64,000 bases of DNA from an uncultured bacterium. Lineage in GTDB: Bacteria > Planctomycetota > UBA1135 > UBA2386. The stretch's first letter is position 1. The number at the start of each line of letters is the position of its first letter. The translations under genes were made by a program, and so were the position numbers. The DNA lies in NCBI GenBank assembly GCA_937906475.1, contig CALCZA010000057.1, positions 1 to 64,000 of the forward strand. The letters run 5' to 3'. Under the pieces are notes generated by a model. The model saw nothing but the letters and a program-made list of their open reading frames with translations, ran no database searches and was not told where the DNA came from. Below, in pieces: positions 17,726-25,404 of the stretch.

Positions 17726-18732
17726 TCAAGACGACGCCGCTGCACGACGTCACCTCTCTGGTTCAGGCGCCGCTCGATCGGCTGAACCGCGAGTTGCTTG
17801 ACGATCTCGCACCGGGCCATCCCGAGATGCGTCCGTTGATCGAGCACGTCGGCGGATTTCGCGGTAAGCAACTGCGACCAGTCTTGACGTTCTTGTCTGG
17901 CATGGCGGCTACCGGCGCTGATACCAGTGGTGGGCTCGGCGACGATGTCGTCACGGTTGCCAAGGTTGTGGAGCTACTGCACACCGCGACGCTGGTGCAC
18001 GATGACGTGCTCGACAGCGCGAGTGTCCGTCGCCGCATCGAGACCATCAACCACCTGAACGGCGTCGAAACGGCCGTTCTGCTAGGTGACTACATTTATG
18101 CGAAGGCCTTCCACATGGCCGTGCAATTGCCCGATCCGGCGGCAGCACGGTGGTTGGCGGAGACTGTTCGCGTCATCTGTCAGGGCGAGATCACGCAGAT
18201 CCTGCACCGCTTTGACTACCAGTGGAGCGAAGCGCGTTACTTCACGGTGATCGCCGAGAAGACTGCCAGCCTCTACGCCGCGGCCTGCCGCCTCGGCGGG
18301 TTCTACAGTTCACGCAGTGCGGAAGGCACCGCCAACGAAGGCCGCCTGCGCGCGCTCGAGGAATACGGCCTCGAACTCGGGATCGCATTCCAGATCGTGG
18401 ATGATTGCCTCGACCTTGACGGCGACGAAAAACTCGTAGGCAAGTCACTCGGCACGGATCTGACCACCGGTAAAATCACCTTGCCGATGCTCTATCTGCT
18501 GCGCGACGAAGGCCAGGCCCAGAAGCTTAAGGACCTGCTCGGAACCAGCGAAGCCGAAGGGTTGCGCCGCTTGAAGTCGGAGTTCCCGCTTGAGCACGCG
18601 ATCGCGTATGCGATGGAGGAAGCCCAACGCCGGATCGCCAAGGCGCAGGCATCTCTGTCACAATTGCCGCCCGGACCGGCACGTGATGCGTTGCATCAAC
18701 TGGCTGGATTCGTGTTGGATCGGCGGGTCTAG
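17722..18732 (+). CDS. Long-chain polyprenyl diphosphate synthase
   Basis: 336 residues of the trans-prenyltransferase family. The GTG at 17722 overlaps the tatA stop, so translation is coupled. GGFRGKQLRPVL is the IPP-binding region. LVHDDVLDSA carries the first aspartate motif (DDxxD) and FQIVDDCLDLDGD the second. The residues before the first motif are THAT-like small or hydrophobic ones (LLHTATL), typical of C35-C50 chain enzymes that make quinone side chains. Chain length cannot be read from sequence alone. The shorter-chain ispA is at 54700. Confidence 0.9.
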   Translation: MIKTTPLHDVTSLVQAPLDRLNRELLDDLAPGHPEMRPLIEHVGGFRGKQLRPVLTFLSGMAATGADTSGGLGDDVVTVAKVVELLHTATLVHDDVLDSASVRRRIETINHLNGVETAVLLGDYIYAKAFHMAVQLPDPAAARWLAETVRVICQGEITQILHRFDYQWSEARYFTVIAEKTASLYAAACRLGGFYSSRSAEGTANEGRLRALEEYGLELGIAFQIVDDCLDLDGDEKLVGKSLGTDLTTGKITLPMLYLLRDEGQAQKLKDLLGTSEAEGLRRLKSEFPLEHAIAYAMEEAQRRIAKAQASLSQLPPGPARDALHQLAGFVLDRRV

Positions 18733-18835
18733 CGGTAGTTGCCGACCGCTAGTTGGCCGCAATTCGGCTGGCTGGCTCTGGTTTAAGTTGTGGAGTTCTC
18801 GCGGGCCTATGACAGTCATGGTCCCATTGCGCCGG

Positions 18836-18841
18836 TATCCT
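18836..18841 (+). promoter_or_regulatory. Candidate -10 box of lipoprotein-resB-ccsA operon
   Basis: TATCCT in GCCGGTATCCTGG, 13 bases before the lipoprotein ATG. It matches the TAnnnT pattern seen before other starts. Confidence 0.3.
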
Positions 18842-18854
18842 GGTGCTCGATCGC

Positions 18855-20009
18855 ATGAAGATAATCGCTTCGTCCATCTGCTTCCTCGCATTGCTCAACG
18901 CCTGTGGTGCCGACACGACGGCCGAGTTTGGGCCGCCGAAGACCGTGTCCAAGGACCAGCGCCCGATCGTCTGGGATGCGTCCACTCGAGATCGTCTCGG
19001 GGTTGGTGACATGGGCGCGCCGGCTACTGGCGGAACTGGCCAAAAAGGCCCCAAGCAAGTCGTCGCCAGCGTACCCAATGGCTGGGAAGAACTGCCGCCC
19101 GCACCGGCACGCTTTCGCAATGCTGTTTGGCGGATTAAGGGTGAGCCGACGACCGACATCTACTTGACGATCGCCGTCGGTGGTGGCGTGCCCGGCAACC
19201 TCCGCCGTTGGTATGCCGACCAGTTTGGCAAGTCCGTGGTGCCCGCCGTCGAGGCGCTGCCGCCGATTGATTTCGCCGATCGCCCAGGCCGCCTAGTCGA
19301 GGTCGAGGGAACGTTCGCCGGTAAGCAAGATTGGGCGGCGCTGATCGCTTTCTACAACGAAGGCAGCGCGGTGACTTCACTGAAGTTCACCGGTCCCAAG
19401 CGGATCGTGGCGGCCAACAAGAAGGAGTTCTTGATGCTGGCCAAATCGATTCGATTTGCGGCGCAGAGCCCGAACCCCAAGGCGCCGCCGATTCGCGCTG
19501 GGCAGGCGTTGCCCGAAGGCCATCAGCCGGTTGGCCCTGGCGGTAACTCGCCCGCTGCCGGCGCGAATCCGACCGAGACCGCGTCACCGTTCACTGCGAC
19601 GACGCCCGAAGGTTGGACCAAGGTGGATGGCCGTCGCATCCTCAGCCATACGTTTGGTAGTGGCAGCGAACTCTACATCAGCCAACTCGGTGGCGCGCTG
19701 CGGCAGTCGCTCGACATTTGGCGCGGCGAAGTGAGCGTCGGCGGCAAGCGCCTGTCGCCGCTGACCGACGAAGAATACAACGCCTTGCCTAAGGCTCTAT
19801 TCCTCGGTGATGACGCCGTGATGATGGACTTGGCGGGAGCATTCCAAGGCATGACTGGGGACCAAATTGAGAGTGCTCGCCTGCTGGTCGCGGCGCGTCT
19901 CGATGGCACAACGATTACCTTCTGCAAGCTGGTTGGTCCGCAGAGCGAAGTTGACGCTCAGCGAGCGGCCTTCGTGCAATTCTGCGGTTCGGTCCGGAGA
20001 ACCCAATGA
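18855..20009 (+). CDS. Lipoprotein at head of cytochrome c maturation operon
   Basis: 384 residues. MKIIASSICFLALLNAC is a lipoprotein signal with lipobox LNAC (Cys17). Two similar halves follow, each starting with a 'GW' segment (VPNGWEELP near residue 75, TPEGWTKVD near 255) and ending in a segment on predicted error or correction (KFTGPKRIV, CKLVGPQSEV). They look like two copies of one beta-rich domain. A Pro/Gly-rich linker separates them. It overlaps resB by ATGA. Its role in cytochrome c assembly is inferred from the operon only. Confidence 0.75.
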   Translation: MKIIASSICFLALLNACGADTTAEFGPPKTVSKDQRPIVWDASTRDRLGVGDMGAPATGGTGQKGPKQVVASVPNGWEELPPAPARFRNAVWRIKGEPTTDIYLTIAVGGGVPGNLRRWYADQFGKSVVPAVEALPPIDFADRPGRLVEVEGTFAGKQDWAALIAFYNEGSAVTSLKFTGPKRIVAANKKEFLMLAKSIRFAAQSPNPKAPPIRAGQALPEGHQPVGPGGNSPAAGANPTETASPFTATTPEGWTKVDGRRILSHTFGSGSELYISQLGGALRQSLDIWRGEVSVGGKRLSPLTDEEYNALPKALFLGDDAVMMDLAGAFQGMTGDQIESARLLVAARLDGTTITFCKLVGPQSEVDAQRAAFVQFCGSVRRTQ

Positions 20010-21394
20010 GCGCAACTGATACGGATTCGGCCCAGGTGCCCGGTGAATCTGGGGCGGGTGACACGAGCACCGCAACCACAAAAGTAACTGGCACGGCGAG
20101 TCAACTTGGCCCATTGATGCGAGTTGTGATGACGTTTAGCTCGCAGAAGCTCGCAGTCGTATTGCTCGTGACCCTTGGCCTATTGACGTGGCTAGGCACG
20201 CTCGCGCAAATCGAAGGCGGCTTGTGGGCGACCCAGAAGGAATACTTCGAGTCTTGGGGCCTGATCGCGGAGCTACCACTTTCCTGGTGGGGCAGCGCGA
20301 TCCCATCGGTTGAGAACCAGTGGGTGATCAAGATCCCGTTGCCGGGCGCCTACCCGGTGATGATGCTGCTGTTCCTCAACTTGTTGGTTGGGGGAATGGT
20401 GCGGCTCAAGTGGCGCGCGAAGAACACCGGCGTGCTGATCACGCACATCGGCATCGCGCTGTTGCTGCTCGCCGGCTTCGTCAAGATGGAGTATTCGTAC
20501 TCGGGCGCCCTGGCGCTCTACGAGACGCCAAGCTCTGGGCCAGAAGTTCCCAATCGTCAGTACGAGAGTTCGACGTTCGTCAGCTTCCACGACTACGAAT
20601 TGGCCTTGATGAAGGACAACGGGGACACGGTCGAAGAGCTTGTTGTTCCGGAATCCAAGCTGCTTGGTGCGATCGACGACACGGTCACTCTCTCAGGGAA
20701 AGGTCTACCGTTCGAACTGCAGATTCATCACTACCTAGTGAACTGCCGGCCGCTGTCGAAGGGGCCAATGGTTCGGGTGACGACGCCGGTGCTAGAGGAA
20801 CCGGGCGGTCCAGGCATCTACCTGCACCCGCTGAAGACGAGTCCGGACCGCGAGCAGAACCAAACCGGTGTCTATGTGCGCGTCATGGTTCGCGGCCAAC
20901 AGCACGCGGAAGGCATTATCTGGGGTCCGGGAAGGCTGCCGTTTGCTCAGGCGCGGTTCCCGTTCGTGTTTGAGTTGGAAGGTGCGCGCTGGGCAGTGGA
21001 CCTGCGCAAGGTCATCTATGAACTGCCGTTCAAGGTGCGCTTGTCTAAGTTCGTTAAGCGCGATCACCCGGGCACGATGACGCCCGCGGACTTCCGCAGT
21101 TGGGTTTCCGTCAAGGACGGTGGCCAAGAGCGCGAAGTCCAGATCTGGATGAACAACCCGTTGCGCCAGGATGGCTACGTGGCCTACCAAACCAACTGGG
21201 GACCGCAGCAACCCGGCCCGGATGGCCGCCCTCTGGGCCCGCCGTGGTATTCCGTTTTCGAAGTTGCCGCCAACCCATCTGATCAATGGCCGATGTGGTC
21301 GTGTTGGGTCATTGGGCTCGGGCTATTCGTTCACATGATCATGAAGCTGTCACGCTTCTTGAAGTCGTCCACACGGACGAACCTGACCGCATGA
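20006..21394 (+). CDS. resB: ResB-like cytochrome c biogenesis protein
   Basis: 462 residues. Membrane segments lie near residues 47-67, 114-130 and 145-160, with a further one near the C-terminus (WSCWVIGLGLFVHMIMKL). The large loop between the third and last helices is periplasmic. LAVVLLVTLGLLTWLGTLAQ resembles the start of ResB/Ccs1. With CcsA it forms the System II complex that attaches haem to apocytochrome c. The ATG overlaps the upstream stop, and its own stop overlaps the ccsA start. Confidence 0.85.
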   Translation: MSATDTDSAQVPGESGAGDTSTATTKVTGTASQLGPLMRVVMTFSSQKLAVVLLVTLGLLTWLGTLAQIEGGLWATQKEYFESWGLIAELPLSWWGSAIPSVENQWVIKIPLPGAYPVMMLLFLNLLVGGMVRLKWRAKNTGVLITHIGIALLLLAGFVKMEYSYSGALALYETPSSGPEVPNRQYESSTFVSFHDYELALMKDNGDTVEELVVPESKLLGAIDDTVTLSGKGLPFELQIHHYLVNCRPLSKGPMVRVTTPVLEEPGGPGIYLHPLKTSPDREQNQTGVYVRVMVRGQQHAEGIIWGPGRLPFAQARFPFVFELEGARWAVDLRKVIYELPFKVRLSKFVKRDHPGTMTPADFRSWVSVKDGGQEREVQIWMNNPLRQDGYVAYQTNWGPQQPGPDGRPLGPPWYSVFEVAANPSDQWPMWSCWVIGLGLFVHMIMKLSRFLKSSTRTNLTA

Positions 21395-23382
21395 TTGGCG
21401 CAACGCTTGGTGACGTTATGAAACAACTTCGTTTGCCGTTGCTGGTCTTACTGGCCTTCGTGCTGGCGGCGTGCAGCCGTCCGGTGCCGAAGTATGAGCA
21501 CGAAGTGCTGCGCACCGAGCCGTGGAGCGCGGAAGTCGTCGCCGAGATGGCGTCGGTGGCCGTGCAAGACAATGGCCGCGAGAAGCCGTTGTCGGTGCTC
21601 GCAGCGATCCGGCTCTACAAGATTCACGGCAGCCGTGACGTCAAGTTCTCGATCATCGACTCGAGTGGTGGGGAGCAGAAGAACACGCTGAGTCCGACCG
21701 AGTGGTTGCTCGACGTCTGGTGTTTCCCCGACCAGGCTGGCCACTACCCACTGTTCCGGATCGAGAACAGTGGTGTCATGGATGCGCTCGGCCTCAAGAA
21801 CGACGGCCAGACGCCAGGCTTCGTCTACATCAGCTACGAGCAGGTCTTCACGGTCGCAACCAAGCTTCGTGAACTGGCGGGCGAATACTCGAACGTCGAG
21901 GCCGCGCAGCACAGCCCGGTCGAGGCGCAAGTCGTCGGCTTGTGGCAGCAGTTCATTGCCTACAACCAGCTGCAGCGGCAGCTCGAGGCATTCCAATACA
22001 CGGTGCCGGTCGACGGGGAGTTGAAGGAGCTGTTCGGCTCGGACTATGCCGACCTCGGCTTGATCGCAACCCACGCGGATGGCTTCCGCGCCATGATCTC
22101 CAAGTTGGACTCCACGCTGAGCAACGCTTCAGAGAGCATGCTCACCCTGACCAAGTTCATTGGTTCGGTCGCCGAGAACGATGCCAGTGGCGTCGGTTTG
22201 GTTGGCCCAGAAGAGGGCGAAGGCGACGTGTGGATTCCGATTGGCGCCGCATTGGAGCGCGTCATTAAGGGCCAAAAAGGGCCTGTGGTCGACATGATCA
22301 CGAGCTTGCAGAAGGCAACCAACGCCAAGTTGCTGTCGGATCGCGAGGCGGCGTTACTGGCTTACAAGGCCGCGTCGATTGCTGCTGCCGGGTCGCATTA
22401 CAACCAGGTGCAGATCGAGCGCGAGACCAACTACTACCACTCGAGCTGGCACTACCAGGCGATTCACTGGTTCCTGTTTTCGTTCCTGTTGGCCGCGATC
22501 ACGTGGATGATGCCGCGCAGCAAGCTGATGTGGTGGGCGAGCATGGTCGTATCGATCGCTGCGCTCGGCATGCTGAGCTACGACCTGACGCTGCGCTGCT
22601 ACATTACCGGCCACCCGCCGATCAAGAACCTCTACGACACGTTCTTGTTCATCGCTTGGGTCAGTGTGCTGCTATTGCTCGCAACTGAGTTTGTCATTCC
22701 GCGTCGCATGGCGTTGGCGGCGGCGCCGTTCTTCGGTGCGTTGTTAATCATGTTCGCGCGCATGTATGAAGTCAGCAATGCCGCGGACACGATGGACAAG
22801 TTGCAGGCTGTGCTCGACAGCAACTTCTGGTTAGCGACGCACGTGACGACGATCAATATCGGCTACGCGGCCGGCCTCGTGGCCGCCATGCTTGCCTACG
22901 TGTGGATCTTCATGCGCGTCACTCGGATCTACCACCCTAGTGACGTGGGAGCCAAGGCACTGATTCGAATGTGCTACGGCGTGACCTGCTTTGGCCTGTT
23001 GTTCTCGGTTGTCGGCACGATCCTCGGTGGCGTCTGGGCCAACGACTCGTGGGGGCGCTTCTGGGGCTGGGATCCAAAGGAGAACGGGGCGCTGATGATT
23101 TGCCTCGCCCAGATCTCGCTGTTGCACGCGCGCTTTTCCGGTTGGGTTCGCGACGTCGGCTTCGTTGTCTGGGCCGGCATCATTGGCCTCGTCGTCGTGT
23201 TCTCGTGGTTCCACGTCAACTTGCTGCAGGTTGGCTTGCACGCATACGGCTTCTCGTCGGAACTCCGTGACGCGGTTTGGATTTGCTACTCGGCGCAAGG
23301 CGGCATCTTGGTAGTAGGTGCCATCGATGTGTTGCTGCGGCCGAACCCGGCCCGCGCGTCAGCTAAGGCGGGCGTCACATAG
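21391..23382 (+). CDS. ccsA: CcsA-type cytochrome c synthase subunit with long N-terminal extension
   Basis: 663 residues. ATG 21391 overlaps the resB stop (ATGA). An ATG at 21418 would give a cleaner lipoprotein signal (MKQLRLPLLVLLAFVLAAC), so either start is possible. Residues about 30-350 are an extracytoplasmic domain unlike the short N-terminus of a standard CcsA. The rest is polytopic, with the haem-handling WWD-type motif DSWGRFWGWDPKEN near residue 550 and histidines in the flanking helices (HVTT, FHVN). Function is haem delivery to apocytochrome c together with ResB. Confidence 0.88.
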   Translation: MIGATLGDVMKQLRLPLLVLLAFVLAACSRPVPKYEHEVLRTEPWSAEVVAEMASVAVQDNGREKPLSVLAAIRLYKIHGSRDVKFSIIDSSGGEQKNTLSPTEWLLDVWCFPDQAGHYPLFRIENSGVMDALGLKNDGQTPGFVYISYEQVFTVATKLRELAGEYSNVEAAQHSPVEAQVVGLWQQFIAYNQLQRQLEAFQYTVPVDGELKELFGSDYADLGLIATHADGFRAMISKLDSTLSNASESMLTLTKFIGSVAENDASGVGLVGPEEGEGDVWIPIGAALERVIKGQKGPVVDMITSLQKATNAKLLSDREAALLAYKAASIAAAGSHYNQVQIERETNYYHSSWHYQAIHWFLFSFLLAAITWMMPRSKLMWWASMVVSIAALGMLSYDLTLRCYITGHPPIKNLYDTFLFIAWVSVLLLLATEFVIPRRMALAAAPFFGALLIMFARMYEVSNAADTMDKLQAVLDSNFWLATHVTTINIGYAAGLVAAMLAYVWIFMRVTRIYHPSDVGAKALIRMCYGVTCFGLLFSVVGTILGGVWANDSWGRFWGWDPKENGALMICLAQISLLHARFSGWVRDVGFVVWAGIIGLVVVFSWFHVNLLQVGLHAYGFSSELRDAVWICYSAQGGILVVGAIDVLLRPNPARASAKAGVT

Positions 23383-23578
23383 CCAGTGATGCCTGCGTAG
23401 TTGCCGCGGTCTTCGCCGGCCCGGCGACTGAGTTGCCCGGCAGACTGTCGATGCGCGACGGGCAAGCTATTGTGCGCGTTAGGACCTGCGCCTCGCACTC
23501 GGTGAGATGCGCGCGCAACATGCTGTGCTGGCGACCGCAAGCAGATCGTTACCGGGCGACGCACCCGGCCACGACGTG

Positions 23579-24421
23579 CTAGATCGCCGCGCCAGCCGCG
23601 CGCAGCGTATTGCGCAGCAGCATCGCGACGGTCACTGGGCCAACACCGCCAGGTACCGGGGTCAAGAAACCGGCCACTGCATTGGCTGACTTGAAGTCGA
23701 CATCGCCAACGATCTTGCCGTCCGGACCTTGGTTGATGCCGACATCGATGACGCACGCGCCGGGCTTCAGCATGTCGCCATGCACGAGGCCGGCCTTGCC
23801 GACTGCGACTACGACGATGTCGGCGCGGCGCGTATGTTCGATCAGGTTCTTGGTGCCGATGTGGCAAACGGTCACCGTTGACAGGTGGTGCAGCAGCAAC
23901 ACCGCGATCGGCTTGCCGACGATCTCGCTGTGGCCAACGACGACGGTCTCGGCGCCGCGCAGGTCCATGCCGGTTTCGACGATCAGTTGCTGGGCCGCGG
24001 CGGCCGTGCACGGTGGCAACAAAGGTTCCTTGTAGAGGATCGTGCCCATGTTTGTCGGGTGCATACCCTCGACATCTTTTTGCGGATCGATAGCCATTTG
24101 CACCGTGCGCGGATCAATTCCCGGCGGCATCGGGCGCTGGACGAGCATCCCGGACACATCGGCGCGATTGTTCAATTCTGCAATGGTGCTCAGCAATTCG
24201 GCTTCCGAGGTCGCGACTGGCAGGTTCACGACCTCCATCTCGATGCCGACTTCTGCAGCAGCACGTTTCTGATTGCGGACATATACCGCAGCAGCGGGGT
24301 TCTGGCCGATCTCGAGGGATACGAGGCGAACGGCGCGGTCGCCGAATGCATCACGAGCTTTCCGCAAGCGTTCCCGCATGCGTTTGGCAATCTGTCTTCC
24401 GTCTAGGAGTTGAGCGGGCAC
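23579..24421 (-). CDS. folD: FolD: methylenetetrahydrofolate dehydrogenase/cyclohydrolase, variant active site
   Basis: 280 residues, the usual FolD length. It interconverts 5,10-methylene-THF, methenyl-THF and 10-formyl-THF with NADP. VYVRN is the expected Tyr motif, GMLVQRPMP the Gln segment, KDVEGMHPTNMG the Asp segment, and LLRGAETVVVGHSEIVGKP the NADP loop. Two positions differ from the classic catalytic set: the lysine four residues after Tyr47 is Gln51 (next residue Lys52), and the second Asp of KDVDG is Glu118. The gene stands alone on the minus strand, convergent with ccsA. Confidence 0.93.
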   Translation of the reverse strand: MPAQLLDGRQIAKRMRERLRKARDAFGDRAVRLVSLEIGQNPAAAVYVRNQKRAAAEVGIEMEVVNLPVATSEAELLSTIAELNNRADVSGMLVQRPMPPGIDPRTVQMAIDPQKDVEGMHPTNMGTILYKEPLLPPCTAAAAQQLIVETGMDLRGAETVVVGHSEIVGKPIAVLLLHHLSTVTVCHIGTKNLIEHTRRADIVVVAVGKAGLVHGDMLKPGACVIDVGINQGPDGKIVGDVDFKSANAVAGFLTPVPGGVGPVTVAMLLRNTLRAAGAAI

Positions 24422-24489
24422 TGACTACGTCTCCGGTTATGGTTATGCCGAAAGGTAGCGGAGGTGCACCCCGCACCCAACTGTCAGAC

Positions 24490-25344
24490 ATGAGCATCGA
24501 AGGCCCAAGACTTCCGCCGCTGACTCCAGCGATCAAGCACCTGATGATCGTCAACGCGATCGTATTCGGGTTGAACGCTATTCTGCTAGGCCGTTTGAGT
24601 GCTCCCGCCACAGATGGGGCCTCCGGATTCTGGTTCGCGTTTTCGTGGGATTTAGGCCTCGAAGGCTTCGGCCTCGGCTTCCTGCGGCTGGTGACCTACC
24701 AATTCACCCACAGCTTCACGGACGCGTGGCATTTCTTCGGCAACATGATGGTGCTCTATTTCATGGGCATAATTGCTGAGGCGCGCCTCGGCTACCGGGG
24801 CACGATCAAGCTCTACCTGATCGGCGGCATCTGCGGAGCCTTGCTGCACCTCGTCCTGGCGGCGGTCCAGGGCTACCAGAACGTGCCGCTCGTCGGCGCC
24901 AGCGGCGCCTGCTACTCGTTTTTGGTCTACGCAGCCTGCCGTTACCCGAACGCGCTGGTCTTCAACCTCATTCCGTTGTGGGCGTTGGCCGGGGTGTTGG
25001 TGTTTGTGGCCTTCTATCAGACGTTTATCGGCTTGGCCGGGGGCTTTGTTGGCGGTGTGGCGCACAGTGCCCACCTCGGCGGCGCGGTGCTCGGCTACTT
25101 TGCCTTCAAGAAGAGCCTGTTCGTCGATTGGGCGGGGCACGCTGGCCAAGCCCGCCCGAGCTGGATCGCCGGGATCGTCCAAGGATTTAAGCAGAAGCGT
25201 GCCAGGCGTGACTATGAGAACGCGCAGGCTCAGCAACGGCAGATGGATCAGATCCTCGCCAAGGTCAAGGCCGAGGGCCTGGCCGCGCTGACCCCGGCCG
25301 AGCGCAAGTTCTTGGAACAGGCCAGCAAGCACGCGCAGAAGTAG
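24490..25344 (+). CDS. Rhomboid family intramembrane serine protease
   Basis: 284 residues with about six membrane helices. The catalytic serine is S138 in GASGACYSF, and the histidine is H195 in AHSAHLGGAVLGY. HFFGNMMVLYFMG (81-93) is the conserved His/Asn helix. The C-terminal cytosolic tail (QMDQILAKVKAEGLAALTPAERKFL) is the 'D.iL.Ki...G...Lt..E' tail common in bacterial rhomboids. The start at 24490 begins MSIEGPRLPPLTP. ATG 24439 is in frame but would add residues overlapping folD. It cuts transmembrane helices of unknown substrates. Confidence 0.9.
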   Translation: MSIEGPRLPPLTPAIKHLMIVNAIVFGLNAILLGRLSAPATDGASGFWFAFSWDLGLEGFGLGFLRLVTYQFTHSFTDAWHFFGNMMVLYFMGIIAEARLGYRGTIKLYLIGGICGALLHLVLAAVQGYQNVPLVGASGACYSFLVYAACRYPNALVFNLIPLWALAGVLVFVAFYQTFIGLAGGFVGGVAHSAHLGGAVLGYFAFKKSLFVDWAGHAGQARPSWIAGIVQGFKQKRARRDYENAQAQQRQMDQILAKVKAEGLAALTPAERKFLEQASKHAQK

Positions 25345-25375
25345 CTCCGCGGCTGTGCCCGCCGCGCCATCTCGC

Positions 25376-25381
25376 TAGGAT
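25376..25381 (+). promoter_or_regulatory. Candidate -10 box of secreted protein gene
   Basis: TAGGAT in CTCGCTAGGATGGGG, 23 bases before ATG 25405. The match is to the TAnnnT pattern only. Confidence 0.25.
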
Positions 25382-25404
25382 GGGGCCATCCCTCCACGCT
25401 GAAG

